From assembly GCA_963978905.1 (NCBI GenBank), contig OZ022258.1:45306591-45370590 (forward strand): a stretch of DNA of 64,000 bases, written 5' to 3'. The notes under the pieces were generated by a model that did not search any database, was not told the DNA's origin, and saw only the letters and a list, made by a program, of their open reading frames with translations. The stretch is from Trichostrongylus colubriformis. Its lineage: Eukaryota > Nematoda > Chromadorea > Rhabditida > Trichostrongylidae. A program made the translations under genes and the position numbers. Positions 23,849 to 37,255 of this stretch are shown piece after piece. Position 1 is the first letter of the stretch. The number at the start of each line of letters is the position of its first letter.

Positions 23849-25162
23849 TTGATTCTCCAGGGGTGTACTATGGGTGATGAGAATAGCCGAGTGTTCATAG
23901 AGATTTAGAGTTCATAGAGAATTGAAAAAAAGCTGTGAAACTTACACAAATTAAAGCGAGGATCTTGATACGAAGAGCTGTTTGTGGATGGCTAACTCCC
24001 CTGCGCGCACCGAACAAATGTCCATAAATTTCAATTTCAGCTTCTCATACTTGTTCAGAGGAATTTGCGGAAAAAAAAACTTGCACACATTAAAAAAAAC
24101 CTAACAAGGCTACTGTAGCGTCATCAGTAGAGGTGTGACGTCCTCTTGGCCGTAAGCATCGCTGATGTGAATAAAACTTTGTGATCACCGTGAGTTTCCA
24201 CGTCCTTACTATCGGATGGAAAATGAAATTGACCAGTCGCTGAGTAAAGTAAGCTGCCCGTAGAAAGCTACCCATAGAAAGTGGCGGGCAAGGGTATAGT
24301 GGAGAGGAATGTCATAAAGAGACGAAAACGAAAAAGTTTGAGTGAAAAATTTTGATGGAATAGTTGAAGGAGCTTGGAAAAGGTTCGGAACAACTTTGAT
24401 GTTGAGCTGATGCGATATGCACTGAGTAAGAGCTCGGAGTAACGATGATATCTGAAGCATCCAAATAAAGCTCAGAGTTTGTATTAGAGACAGATAACAC
24501 CTCATAGGACCGCATTCCATCTACGGGACCCAGACCTGACTCAGGCTGCTGTGGAAAAAAAAAGGGGGGGGGGTCAGAAGTCATACCCACCGTGCCCGTG
24601 AGTGGACTGGGCTGGCATTGTCGTACAAGCACCCGCCAACGCAACTACCTCGAGAGGCCAGACTGCTCCTCTTCTGCAATGCTTTCTGGCTGAGATTTCT
24701 GTGACAAGAAGTGCCGAATGACAGAGTGCATAAAAAGGACACGCTAAGTTACGGCTCGTGGTGGTGCTCGTATATCACAGCAAAGACATAAGTGAGATAT
24801 AGCTATTTTAAGAGAAGGGCAACTGTCAAGCCAAAGAAGAATAAGAGCCGACACCGTTGAAGACATTACTATAGGAGAACGGTAACATGTCGCAACGGAG
24901 AAAAGCAACTTTGAAGGTACCGAAAACAGCAGGAATGAAGGTTGGGCCGGGTGTGTGAGAGTTATAATGGAGGCAAAGCAGAGGACAATGGCGATGTTAA
25001 TGAGAGCAGAAATAGCTCAACAACTGACAGTGAGAGGAGACCTAGAGAAAGGTGGGTGTCAGTAGTAGGGGTGTTCCAGAAGATGATGCCCGATGAAATA
25101 CTGCACTAGCCTGTAGTCTTGGAGAGTCTGATGAGCGGCATGTTAGAAACCAGGGTACTCTC

Positions 25163-25452
25163 AGGTGTCGAGGGAAGTGACGACTCCATTACGATCCCCC
25201 CTCTACGAGAACCGAATACGACCCCAATCCCTTTTTGACCTCTGCAGTAGCTAGTGTAGTGCTCTGTATTCTCTGGTGCAAAAGATATTCATCCCACATT
25301 TCTTCGCACGAATTCGCTGCGAATAGCCTCGCTCCTCATCTGCTTATTGAAAGTTTAGATTCTAGTGCTTATCGCTGACCTCTACATGTAATACCTACAA
25401 CTACCCCTGTCCAGTCAAATACGGCTCCCCTGTCGAGGATTCCTCGATCCCG
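25163..25452. mobile_element. GTGTCGAGGA MITE, copy 2
   Basis: AGGTGTCGAGGGAAGTGACG at the left, GAGGATTCCTCGATCCCGG at the right. Confidence 0.65.
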
Positions 25453-26435
25453 GTGTACCTTGGTAGAAATTCTCGCACAGAGAGGGTTAGGGACAGAAGA
25501 AGAGTGAGAAGAATATAAGCAGTGGAAAAGGTGGTGGCTCGTCAGTGGGTCACGAGAAATGTTTGAGACAAACGTTTTCCAGCTGAAAAATACAGTTGAA
25601 GAGAAGTACAGCAGATGGCTCAACGTAGACAAGATCTTGCGGATGGAACAATATAGTCGTGATGCATTTCGAGATGGTCCATCTCAACGAACCAAGAATT
25701 TCTCGGAGTGGTCCGATGTCTGTGCTCAGGTGGAGAAGCGTGGAGCGAGTCCGAAAGCGATGGAAACATGCGAAGGTAGAGGTAAGGATTACCATTTGAT
25801 AAACCAACAGAGAGCCATGACATACTCTAACCCTAGGGTATCCAGAGGGTCGGTTAACGAAACTCCCAAGAATTCCTAAGAAAATTCAAGCGAAAGTATG
25901 AAAGTGCACTTGCATGTAAAGAGACAGAAGGAGAGTAGGTATCATAGCGGGTGACGTGCGCGGGAGGGCCAAAATTGTTGCTGCATTGCTCCATACGCGG
26001 TTTAGGAGAGAAGCTTTGATGCGGTTTCCTAAGAAATAGCGAGCTTGTTATCATGCGCATCCACTGCAAGCAGAACGCGGGCGTTGACTAAGCTAGCTGC
26101 AGGGCCACGGGCATATCGGAATTTTGCGTGGTTTTGGAAAAATTAGGTGAGCAAGCAAATCCACAAAACTTGCCAGAGGGCATGTCAATAGAATATGTCC
26201 AAAAAAAAAGTCAGTAAATAGAAGTCAATAGAATACGTCCCTCGGACAACTTGAGCGCCTGGGCGGAACATTTTCAGTTAGTGGGAGTGCTGCACAAGAT
26301 AGGACCCCATGATGTTTACGAAGAAGTGAAGCAACTAGTCGTGAGCATAAAGCAGCCGAAAATTATGCTAGGAGCAATTGAGGGAAGTTCTATAGGATTA
26401 GAGAGTGAGAGAATAACCCAGTGTACAGCAGAAAT

Positions 26436-26701
26436 GGGGTGGGGGGAAATACGCCAAAAAATCGCGTGGCCGCCCGCGGCGAGCGGCGCGGCGGGTACGA
26501 GTTCCAGTGGCAGTGCTGGCAGCTTTCAAGCGAGACAGTGTGGCGAAGGTGGAGGAGGCAGGGTGCCATGGTTAGAGTGCAGAAGTGACGCAGCCACGCT
26601 CTGCCGGGCTCCTAAGAGCAAAATCGATTCGCAAGTCGTACTTAGTGGCGCCGCGAGTGCGACGCCGCTGACGCGATTTTTTGGCGTATTTCCCCCCACC
26701 C
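26436..26701. mobile_element. hAT-type MITE with perfect 31-bp TIRs, copy 1
   Basis: Left end GGGTGGGGGGAAATACGCC continuing to ATCGCGT is an exact inverted copy of the right end (26671-26701). The 8-bp sequence GCAGAAAT flanks both sides (26428-26435 and 26702-26709), the target-duplication length of hAT elements. The interior is GC rich and shares GAGCGGCGCGGCGGGT with the copy at 37015. No transposase. Confidence 0.85.
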
Positions 26702-26709
26702 GCAGAAAT

Positions 26710-29025
26710 GCATTCGCCAGTGGGCGCAAAGGGTCGAGCTGCCTTAATCACTCGAATCAAAGTCGACAAGCAGCGTAAGGCAAGAAATGCTACCATTGTT
26801 TGAGTTTTATGCACTTTCGCGAGATTGCCCTTCCTCGGCCGTGAAAGTAAATCTCACAGTTCAAAGGAAATATCTTTGCGATCAAAAACACTCGAAGGTT
26901 TATCCACTGTTGAGGATTGCGTAACCTGGGAGTTGCAACTCGAGTAAGGGAGAAACTGATTCTCTTGAAAGGCAGGTCATGATTGCCCTGAACTTGTTAG
27001 GAGATCGATGAAAAGTTCCAACAGACATGGGATCGGTGATCAGCATAATCGCAATACATAGATGTATGTACTAGCTAGAGTACAAGATGGAACCATGATT
27101 GGTGGAAATAGAAAGGTCCAGAAAACTGAGAAACATTTAAGAGCGAACGGAGTAGTAACAAAAAAGCTACACATACCACCTCGCGACGCAACACTGGCTC
27201 TTGTAACCTATAAGAGTGAATTAAAGTCGAAAAAATGAAAAAGAAAAAGGCGTAAGAATGTCACCTTACTATGCAACGGTGGACCAGTGGAAACAGATTA
27301 CGTCATAGGCCGCAACGATAGAAAGCCAAAAGTCAAAGTCCGAAAAGCTTGAAGATTGCAGGGGTGCAGTTTGCTGAGTCAGCTGACAAAGGACATGTTC
27401 AGTTTCCAATGGATCGATGACTACTCCGGAAAGACGACGTGCCTTCATGCAACAGGGAAGCCCAGAAGCCCCAAGTCAATTTCACCACCCTTATTCAGAT
27501 GTGGCGGCAGTAATCCGAGAGAAAGCAAGCGAAATCCAGCTTCTCAATTTCTATCGGTCGCCGAGGAGGGCGATTTTGTGGAAGGGATGCGTTGTGCAAA
27601 AAATGGGGATCAGAGGTCATGTTCGCTGTGCCCGACTAGCGAAGGTCAGGGTAGATGGGCCGGTCTGGTTGGAAATCGTCTACGGTCTGGGAGCCCAGCA
27701 ACTCTTTTACAAGGCGCCCTCTTCATAGAGAGTCATGACCCCTTATGAAAGGAGCGCTCTTTGAAAGGGGTGCTGGTCTTCCGGCTCCAGTGAGTACTGA
27801 CTTCCTCGGCGATGTCGCAGTCGCTCTATGAAGTCCCCCCGTCTCATTTTTTTACACTCGTTGATTCGTCCTCATTTGTTTCCTCGTAAGCCGTTCTAAG
27901 TCAAGGTATTTCGCTCGCATTGTGCGCACGAAGTCACATCACCTTTTCGGGCGTAAATTCCGGCTTCACATGGGGACGAACAAATTGAGAGAGCTTGAGA
28001 CCTGAGCTCAATTTCCATTTACCAGTTCTCCATTTTTCTATTAACTCGGAAATCTTTCATACCAATAACGAAAATCTAACAAGCTTGATTTTCAGTGTGG
28101 TTCGAAACTCTGCAGTTTTCATATTTATCCGTTAGTCCCTTACTAGAATTTAGGAAATTTGACGGTGCCAGTTCTTCTTTATTCATTCTTTATTCAAGAA
28201 ATGCATAAATCTTCATGATTTATTCAGCGCTTCAGATTGGATGCAGTCAGCTGACCGAAAATAGCTTCTTGGTGACACCTTGGTAACCAAGCTCTTAATT
28301 TTTCACACTTTTTGTATTTTCAATTGCTTTGGATTCGTAAAGGCTTCTGAAGGACTGTGAGGCGTTATTAATGAGATAGAGAAGAGATAAATTACTACAC
28401 ACAACGTGGTACGTTCTTGAAGAAATTGAAATTGAATAGCTGTACTCTCATTAGAGGGATTCACGGGTCATGGCTTGGTCTACCCACTCAACAAGGGCAT
28501 CCCAGAGTCATAGTTCACTCTGAGTGATCTTTGAATCGTTTGACGTTCATTCTATCCTTTATCTAGATGGGCCATGTACCTTAAATTCACTCAGGATCAT
28601 AATGGATTTCGAAATTGCATCTGACGACACACATTCTCCGACTCCGCATTGGGTGTACCCTCGTCCGACGGTGCGTAAAATGTCAAGTAAATAAAAACTG
28701 AAAACAAGGTCAATCTCTCCTTTTTGTGATTTTTGCAAATACAAAACTCTTAAGAAAATATGATTTTCGAAGGGAAGAGCTAGTATCTTCGGAGGACGCC
28801 TCTCATTCTCCAATTGTCCCTGGACTGCGCTAGCAGTATCTCCAGAGAACGTCAGCGGTGGCATTTACGATGCACCCATTAAAAGTGCTTAGAACAAATT
28901 CAAATGCTTCGGAGACGTGAAATCCTACCCTCCCATATATGGCCCTACAGTTGTCGCTACTTTTTCTAGCTACGTATTTACTCACACCCGTAAAACAGAA
29001 GTGAAATGCACTACGAGCAAAATGC
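26710..29025. other. Intergenic stretch, nothing firm
   Basis: A minus frame at 28577-28700 (DILRTVGRGYTQCGVGEC) sits between TTTTCAG and a GTACAT donor and could be an exon, but nothing supports it otherwise. Confidence 0.35.
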
Positions 29026-29029
29026 TCAA

Positions 29030-29385
29030 AGACATCGGAAGTAATAATAATTTGGCAGGTTGTGGAATATGAAGGTTGGGTGCTTAGAAGTGTAACAGTA
29101 GAAAAGAACAAAATAAAAAGGCAAAAAACCCCGGGAATTAGGAACCCGTTGATAAACCCCTTCTTTCTTGCACCTCCCTGCGTCACTGGCTGGGGTAGAC
29201 AGCAGACGGGCGGAGAGAGAGGAGAGGCGCAAACGTTGTCGCGCCCTAGTCGGCAACTCGCCCAGCTGATGAACTCAGAACGACACTGCAGGATAGCGTT
29301 AAGACCCCAGACCGCTTCTTTCAGTGCGACTTCCGCTACTTCCCAGTTCCCATTTTCTCCTTATCCTTCACGGTGCCTCCAAGAT
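29030..29385 (+). mobile_element. GACACCGGAAGGG element, copy 1
   Basis: GACATCGGAAG, TAATTTGGCAGGTTGTGG, CGTCACTGGCTGGGG, GGCAACTCGCCCAGCTGATG and CACGGTGCC appear in family order. Confidence 0.7.
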
Positions 29386-30128
29386 CAAACCCAATCCAGC
29401 CCTATCGATACTCAAGTGCTCGAGACTGATGAGAAGTGATGGTCGCAGCCTATAACAGTCGATACATCAAAAGAGATGAGAATGAATGATGAGATAAGGT
29501 GACTGATGGGTCAAGGAAAATGCCTAATATTATACCTTCCCCACATCACGTGCGCTGTGACAAGAAGATTTCTTCGAAAGTTTTGTGTGTGAATAATCAC
29601 ATGCTTCCACACATAACAGTACAGACGTATTCGCACCATGAAAGCGTTCGAGCAAAAGTCTGTCGACTTAAGCCGAACATCTTATTGTTGGTTCTTCGTA
29701 GCGTGAAGTACGTCACACTCAAAGTGTAATGCGATAGCGCTAGACAAATTTCATCATTTCAAGTGATTTTTTTACTGGTGGGCGTATAGTCCCCTGCATG
29801 GCTGCACTCTTTCAAAAAGCGCGTGTCGTGTAAATAATGCGCAGAAGTAAATTCGAAGATACTTCACATTTTTTTCGAAGATCCATAGCTTCAGAGAGTA
29901 ATCACAGATGTAGAGAGTCCATAGAAGAGGCCACAATAAGATCCCAGAGAAGGTTGGCATGGGTGGTACTTCTCACAGTTGAGGCAATACGACAACTCTG
30001 GATGTTCCCTTTGAGATCTTCAAGGGAATGTCGCGTCACCGTCCACTCTTTTGATTCCGAACTTTAGTCTGGAATCTTTTCGGGAAACTGGTTCATCGTG
30101 ATAAGAGCGAAGCAGCGTAAGGGATTAA

Positions 30129-30551
30129 AGGAATAGTGCACGGAAAAATGAGTTTCTCTGTTACCCACATGTTTATGTTGTATTGACCGAATAAGGGTCT
30201 CATCCAAAGTTCCGTGTGAAAAGTGTGAATGCGGCTGAGATACAGCTACCAACTACTCGAAGAGGTGGCCGTGGGGGCGTGGCCTCAGAGTCAATTTCTG
30301 CCCCGCCGTCAGCGGCGGTCGGAGATGAAGAGTGGGACTGTTTACGTAAATTTCTGTTCCCATTATGAGTTTCCGACCTGGCGAAAGACAGGGCGGTAAT
30401 TCATCCTGAGGCCCGCCCCCTCGGCCACCTTTTTTGAGGCGGAATTTTAGCCGGATCCTCACTTTTTCACACGAAACTTTGCATGGACCCCTTATCAGGC
30501 AGATACAGCATAAACATGTGGGTAACAAAGCAGCTCATTTTTTCGTGCACG
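30129..30551. mobile_element. TTAA-flanked palindromic MITE, copy d
   Basis: TTAA then AGGAATAGTGCACGG at the left; right arm GGGTAACAAAGCAGCTCATT ends truncated near GTGCACG. Confidence 0.7.
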
Positions 30552-30766
30552 CCAGCCAAAGTAAAGCGGGCTGATAACCTCCTCCCAACTGCCCTACCTG
30601 GAGCACTCACCAGTGTAGAGAAACACAGTCACTCGCAAGATTAGTGCCACCCTAAACTTACATACGTAGTACGGCTTTCTTCGGAAAACACATGGGAATT
30701 TGATTGAATTAACTAGAAGGAAGACGTGGTAATAAAAGTTTTGTTCACGGAAATGCCACACTTCTA

Positions 30767-31137
30767 ATTTCTCTCAAAATCCCTTCACCAGACACAGATA
30801 TGAACAGAAACATGACGGGAACAGAAGACTTTCCTTCAGAAATCAAAGAACTGAAAGAGGAGCAACTCGTCCGAATTCCCACCACATTTCCTGACACAAT
30901 ATTTGAAGAGCCGTCAGCGGACAGAGCGCAGTTCAAATGTCCGCGCCCAATCATGAATTGCTTCTCACTCTGCGCCTGTCCACTGTTCCTCAGCTCTCTA
31001 GCATCCAAATTCTCTAGGATGCTCCACCCACTCGTCCGCCACTTTAGAGAACCCTATCTTAATTGGATTCTTGTATATGCGCGTGAAACTGTGCATGCAG
31101 CCCTTAGTAAGTGAATACTGTAACATAAGTATGAGGG
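30767..31137 (+). mobile_element. 350-bp repeat family, copy 2
   Basis: AATTTCTCTCAAAATCCC, CCGTCAGCGGACAGAGCG and TTCTTGTATATGCGCGTGAA in family order. Confidence 0.7.
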
Positions 31138-32183
31138 TAAGAGAAAAACTAAAAGGCAGCAATAGGGGAATTTTTGAAGCATCGTGAAAAATGCAGTGAA
31201 TATCAAAACCGAGGTGCTTATTAACAGGGCAATGAAGGGAAAACGGAAGGAAGTGGCTAAATGCTCGACAAGTGGGCCCCTTTCCCACGGTTGATTCCGG
31301 ACGCGGACGGACTTTCCGTCAAGAGGCGGTTGGACAATACGAGTTTCCATTGGCACTGTCAAGTCGTAGGCACGAAGGGATGTTCAGAAATGCGACAGCA
31401 TCTGTTTTCTGGGGTGATCTTCAAGCCAGAACTAAGAAAGCGCGCCGCGATCTTTTCGATCCTGCCGCACCTTCTTGACCACCCTTACCGTAGCCAATCA
31501 CTAATCACGTCTTCTGGTTTCAAAGGGAACCAAACATAACTGAGCAGAAAGGCGCACAGGGAAGAATAAATCGCTCCCCTCGTTGCTCTTGTAGTCCTTT
31601 TTATCCTAACGTTTTTTCAGTTTTTGAGCCTTTCTTGGATGAAAAAATAGGACCTTCACAAAAAGGAGCGATTTCTTACCAATAAGCGATCCTCATTCGA
31701 ATGAGTAATCGCACCTTTGATCTCACATGGGTTTGACTTCCTCTGTGCATAAGAGGATCATGCTTGAATTTTAATGGTCACGCAGGAATTACTCAACGTA
31801 CACCTTCCGTATTTTCGATTGGTATAATAAGAAATATGCAATATTTATGGATAAAATGAATAAACCATGGAACTGCGAGTGAGGAGTGTTCCGCAGTGGA
31901 ACCAGCAATTGAGGTTGAAGAAAGGTGACTGACTGTGATCATCAGTTAACGAATCGTTAACAGAAATTCAAGCCGTCTAATTACCCATATGTATGTAAGT
32001 TATATTTAGCGCATTGCGGCGACGCGAAAAGGGTGCAGCCCAACTAATTACTTAAAGAAGAAGTAACTCGACCCATACGGTCATCACAAAATGTACCTCT
32101 AATAATACATTTCAGTCAGGTTGCTCTAGTTTTTTATTAACTTGGCTCCGCCGAGAGAAATTTCGATTTTTTATTGACACGTA

Positions 32184-32590
32184 AGGACACCGGAAGGGAT
32201 AATTTGGCAAGTTGTGGAATATGAAAGTAGGGTGCTCAGAAGGGTAGCAGTAGAGTAAGAACAAAATAGAACGGCAAAAAACCTGAGAAATAGGATCTCG
32301 AGTACCCCCTTTTCCCTTGCACCCCTCTGCGTCACTAGCCGGGTAGACTGTAGATGGGCGGAGAGGCTAAATCAGGCGGCCTGAACGTTGCCCTGCCCTC
32401 GCCGGCAACTCGCCTGGCTCATGAAGTGCAGAACGAGACGCCATGGTGCAGGATGTGATATGATCCCGAACCGCCCTTTTTCAATGCGAGCTTCGTCACA
32501 CTTCACCTCCTCCAAGGTTGAAGATTTCTTTGCAGAGAACATGTATTCTCAGTACTCACTTTTTCCTTGAGAACAGTGGTAGGGGTAATG
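32184..32590 (+). mobile_element. GACACCGGAAGGG element, copy 2
   Basis: GGACACCGGAAGGGATAATT start, then the family interior. An inverted copy of the start (33549-33577) lies 1.36 kb downstream, so the pair could bound a longer element. Confidence 0.65.
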
Positions 32591-32768
32591 TGAGTAACCA
32601 GAACCCCTAAAACGAGATGGCGAATTTTCGATGAGGAAGATTGCTCCGGGCTTCATGAGAGCTGCGTTCGTCAGCAGCTATCACTTGTGTCATGCCGGCC
32701 CGCCCCTCTTTTCGGGCCGACCCGCCTCTTTTGAGAAGGAACGGCGGCAAGGGGATTTTATTTTTCAG

Positions 32769-32989
32769 GTTTGACCATTTCATTCCGTTTTTTCTTCACT
32801 TTCGCACTACTAAGCACGTCCACCTTCACATTCGATGATCTTTCCGTATTCGGCTCGTATTACCCCTATCATGCCTTCAACCTCCCAATGCCTTTGATGC
32901 CTCACAAGCTATACCAACAGATTTTTCCGCCCAACGCTACTTTCAGGGTTCTCATCGTATTGTTTACCATTGCAACCTCCGTTCACGAG
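32769..32989 (+). CDS. Possible internal exon, unidentified
   Basis: An acceptor TTTTATTTTTCAG is followed by 73 in-frame codons (entering with two bases) and a GAG/GTAATT donor. The peptide starts hydrophobic (FRFFFTFALLSTSTF), is aromatic and proline rich in the middle (LPMPLMPHKLYQQIFPPNAT) and ends in a hydrophobic stretch. It lies between inverted ends of a MITE family. I do not recognise it, and neighbouring exons are not found. Confidence 0.35.
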
Positions 32990-33548
32990 GTAATTCGAGA
33001 CACTGAAGCCGGAAGTGGCTGTTGCATAACGTGTGTGAGTACACGTCATCTCGTTAGCAGTTTTCATATGTCGAACTGCTACCCAGGGGCATGGCTAGGA
33101 CAGTATGAGATGCCTTTAAAGGAACTGGAAGAAGTCCGAAACAAGAGGAAGATGCAAAGAAATGAGCATTTTGTAACAAACACTCAAGGTTAGAAGCGAT
33201 AATCGATGAAAAAACCCGGACTCGAAAGCGCGACGCTGCGGTGTGTATTCGCATCCCATTCGCATCCACGCATCCCTTTCCGAGTTGTCCGCTGTAGGAG
33301 ACGGGCCGCGAGCCAACGTTGGTTGTAGCACCTGACTCCCAGCGCAGTGGAGTGGCCATTCCCAACTATATCAGCATTCATGTAAGTACATCTAGAAATA
33401 ATATAAGAAAGAACAAAGGAAAAAGTAAAAGAAAAAACAGATTTATAATAGAAACATCTCCTCTTGGCACCATGCCAAGGCGTCAAATTGGCGAGTTTGT
33501 GCAATGGCGGCCACTTAAACTCGTCCACACTACGTCTGTTCTACCGTA

Positions 33549-33577
33549 GGCCAAAATTACCCCCTTCCGGTGTCTTT
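33549..33577 (-). repeat. Isolated GACACCGGAAGGG terminus, inverted
   Basis: AATTACCCCCTTCCGGTGTC is the reverse complement of the family start. Confidence 0.6.
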
Positions 33578-33579
33578 AA

Positions 33580-35220
33580 AGAGTAAAAAATGTGAGCAAG
33601 CGGCTAATAAAGAAAGCTTGTTCCTTGCTTGGAAAGCCTTTTATGCTTGTCTCCCGAGCTGGCAGTAAGGGGTTGCATGAGATGTTTCATGTTAGCTATG
33701 GCGACATAATTCTCGATATTCCATCCATCCACGATGGAATGTAGCAAATGAAGGAATGACGACCATCACTCAGCAATAGGCATGGCAGTCACTCATCAAC
33801 CTTAGACTGCATTGCACACATGCGTGGTCGGCTTAAGAACTTCCCCCGCGTGGATTTCTTTGCAGCCGCTCACAACCCCTTCCCCCCAGTTTTCTCGTTC
33901 TGGATGGTTTTATTTTTGGAATGAATGGTAGGGCAAGCAATTTGGAGTCAGTGAGATTTATAGTGCAATCAAGCTTATTAATTCTACAGGCTCAGGCTAT
34001 TTTTCATCAGCCGCATGATTGCTACCTCCAGTTTGGCCTTCATCTACAGCAGCAGCCGATTCTTTAGTGGGATCCCATGGGGTCCCTGGCATTTCGTTGG
34101 GCTTAGTTGGGGTCAAAAAGGTGTTTTCTGAGTTATAGGGTGTTCGGCATGGTCCCAGAGGCTTTACTGAAACGCTGGCGATCGAGGGTTCCAAACTCAC
34201 CTAAACCATGCAGTCTTTTGGCAAATTGTATATACATACATCATGATCGCACCGCCTCTCACATATTTCTAGGATACGCCACGCATCCGACTTAATACTA
34301 ATTCAGTTAATATTACATAAGCATTGCCACTTGACTGCTTGCAGCTGCAATGTTTAATTTGATGAAGAGAGAGATCAAGCAGACTGGAGGGTGGAGGGTC
34401 GGAAAACCATCTTACAAGCCTTAAAAGAAGCAAGCAGCACTATATACTTCTACATTACGCCTATTAGGGTTTTGTAACCTTCCAAAAATAATTATATAAC
34501 ATTTGAAAGTATAATAGTAATAGCATATAATAGCAGTATGATAATATTTGAATAATGATATATATAATATTTGAAAATATTGATATATAATGATTATAAT
34601 GACATATATTTGAAAATATTATAGTACAACGTAATTCTACTTGGATGACATCTTTGAGTGAACTCGTGAAAACCGATAAATATGTGTATGCAGGTGTGCT
34701 ACTCAGAGCTAATCGGGATACTCCATGCGCTCGACTTTAAGTCAAAACTGTATAGCCATTAGCATCTGTAATGGCCTCAGCAGTGAGTTACTGAGAAAGG
34801 TATTCGGTGACTACTCTATAACGTGTATCCGTTGATGTGTACTAACCTTGTAATAGTCACAGAATTTAGTTAAAATATTTTCATTCCTATCCAAAATAAG
34901 ACCCTTTGATGTAAACTAAGACCCGTTGATGTAAATTTAAAAATGAGAAGTTTTTCTAGACGAATAAGATGCTTGCAGGTGTAGCAGTCGTTTCTGGTGA
35001 CCACACGTCATAACCGAATGACAAATAGAGAAGTACCACGGAAGAATGGCTCTATTCGTTGTTGATGGATTACCTCGCCACACTGAATACATTTTTTCCA
35101 TGGAATCTCAGCTGCACTTATTCTTCATGTGGAATAGATCCTCTGGAAAGGTCATCTCGGGGGCTTGGCAGTTACTGACGGCAGTAGTGGGCTTTGAAAA
35201 TCAGAAAATGTCCATGCACC
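33580..35220. other. Intergenic stretch with an AT-rich satellite-like tract
   Basis: 34490-34630 holds imperfect repeats of ATATTTGAAAATAT. Nothing else recognised. Confidence 0.5.
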
Positions 35221-35221
35221 A

Positions 35222-35632
35222 TAAAAGACACCGGGAGGGGTAAATTTGGCAAATTGGAGGATTATGAAAGTAGAGGGGCTCAGCAATATGAAATTAGAGA
35301 AAGAACGACATGACACTGCGAAAAAAAAAACATGGAATAGGAACCCGAAAATCCCCCTTCTCTCTCGCCTCCCTCTGCGTAACTAGCCGGGGTGGACTGC
35401 AGACAGGCCAGAGGCCGAATCAATCGGCCGCGATCGTTTTCGTGCTCCTCCCCGACGACTCGCCCGGCCGCAGAACAACATGCCGCGCTGCGGGGTTGTC
35501 ATAAGACCCCAAGCCGGGTTTTTCAATGCGATTTTCGCCACATATGACCTCATCTGAAGTAGAAGGTTCGTTTCCAGAGAACATGTACTCTCGGATCTCA
35601 GTCTTCCCTTACCCCTACTGGTGCCTTTGAGT
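35222..35632 (+). mobile_element. GACACCGGAAGGG element, copy 3
   Basis: AGACACCGGGAGGGGTAAAT at the start; CGTAACTAGCCGGGGTGG within; CTGGTGCCTTT at the end. Confidence 0.7.
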
Positions 35633-36225
35633 AGCGTTTGGAGTTGCTAAGTTGGGCTATAAATGATACTTTAGCGAAAAAATCGGAGCTTCAGTGCGGC
35701 GCCGGTCTAGATGTCGTTATGTCAGTCTGCTGGAGTACTACACAAGCAGTAATTTTTCTGAGAATAGCCCCGGTATGTGAGACCCTGTTACAAACCATAG
35801 CTTCATTTGGAACGCTTATTCTGCCATGTAAACATTCCGAAGGGCCGGGTGTGTTGTGCAGCGTTTCCCTCCCCTCACTTTATCATTTCTATGCCATTGA
35901 CAAGTCGATGAGTATGGAAGACATAGTAGGCTGGCGGTCATATTAAGTGTGATGCTGCTGCATGTCCTATCACTGCACAATTTCTACGGGTATAAGAAGT
36001 AGACAGGCAGTTTCTGAAGATGTCATCAGCAGAAGTTGTCTAGAAGAAAGGAATGTAGACGCCTGACAAAAACAGCACATACCCATGGCATGTATTCATG
36101 CTCGCAACGGAAGAATATCAGTGCCTCACTGCAAATACAGCTAGAGCGGCTAGAAGAGGTAGTTATGTATTGAGATTGTCTATGATCACATCAGGCCCGG
36201 ACTGAAAGAATCGTGCAAGTAAAAT

Positions 36226-36345
36226 AAGCTTCTCTCTTATCCATATATTTATGTTGTATTTGCGCAACAAGGGTCCCATGGGAACGAGAGCTCAGAGTAA
36301 ATGCCTATCCTGTGTCCGACACGGTCGGGGCTCAAGTCACCCGCC
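36226..36345 (+). mobile_element. TTAA palindromic MITE, left fragment (copy e)
   Basis: CTTATCCATATATTTATGTT then TGTATTTGCGCAACAAGGG; the rest is lost. Confidence 0.6.
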
Positions 36346-36368
36346 CACAAGAACGGCACTAACCTTAA

Positions 36369-36791
36369 AGGAATTGCCCACGGAAAAATAAGTTTTTCTG
36401 TTACTCATATATTTATGTTGCATTCGCCTAATGTGGGCCGCATGCAAAGTTTCACACGAACAAATGTGACTCCGACTAAGATACAGCACTACAAAGCTGC
36501 GGCTGTGTGGGTGGAGCCTCCGAACAAGTGCCCACCCCGTCGTCCGCCGCGGTCGGAGACGCATTGCGGGAACAGGAAGTTACGTAAACACCCACTCTCC
36601 ATTCCCAACCGCGGCGGATGACGAGACGGGGCTCTTACTCGGAAGCTTCGCCCACCTGGCCAAGGATTTGGGGGGCCATGTCTAAGCCAAATTCTCACTT
36701 TTTTGCGTGAATCTTCATGCGGCCCTTATTAGGCAAATACAACATGAATATAAGGGTAACAAAGAAACTCCTTTTTCCGTGGACGATTCAT
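36369..36791. mobile_element. TTAA-flanked palindromic MITE, copy f (best preserved)
   Basis: Ends AGGAATTGCCCACGG and CCGTGGACGATTCAT are flanked on both sides by TTAA (36365-36368, 36792-36795). Inner arms ATTCGCCTAATGTGGGCCGC and GCGGCCCTTATTAGGCAAAT mirror each other. No open frame of note. Confidence 0.8.
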
Positions 36792-37014
36792 TTAAGCCTC
36801 GATAAATCAGATAGAGTGAATAAAGACAGACGCCCAAAAGAACCGCCGCGAAGACCTCGCAGTACCGACATGCACTGAACCATGGGACATGCAATGAACC
36901 TGTCACTCGACCCTAACACTTTTACCCCTCTCGAGCTTCCAGTACTCCTTTCAGGTAGATAAATCCCTCTTTCCAGATGCACGGAGTAATTGTTACTATG
37001 TTAGTCGTGTTACT

Positions 37015-37255
37015 GGGGTGGGGGTCGTGAGGTCGAATTTCCGCGCGGCCGCTCGCGACGAGCGGCGCGGCGGGTGCGAGTGCCACTGGCAGGGCATGGC
37101 AGCCTTCAAGCGAGGCAGTTTGATATGAGTGGAAGCGCAGACGTGCCGCAGTCACGCTCGGCCTGTTCCCAAGGGCAATCGATATGGCGAGTCGTACTGG
37201 TGGCGCCGCGAGTGCACCGCCGCGAAGCGGAAATTTGACCTCGCGACCCCCACCC
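37015..37255. mobile_element. hAT-type MITE, copy 2
   Basis: Inverted ends GGGTGGGGGTCGTGAGGTCG / CGCGACCCCCACCC (26 of 27 bases). Perfect 8-bp duplication GTGTTACT at 37007-37014 and 37256-37263. Interior shares TGGCGCCGCGAGTGC with copy 1. Confidence 0.85.

Noticed and set aside
26251..26778. 175-codon plus frame, the longest in the window
   Set aside because: Its second half is the interior of a hAT-type MITE and the first half has no family features.
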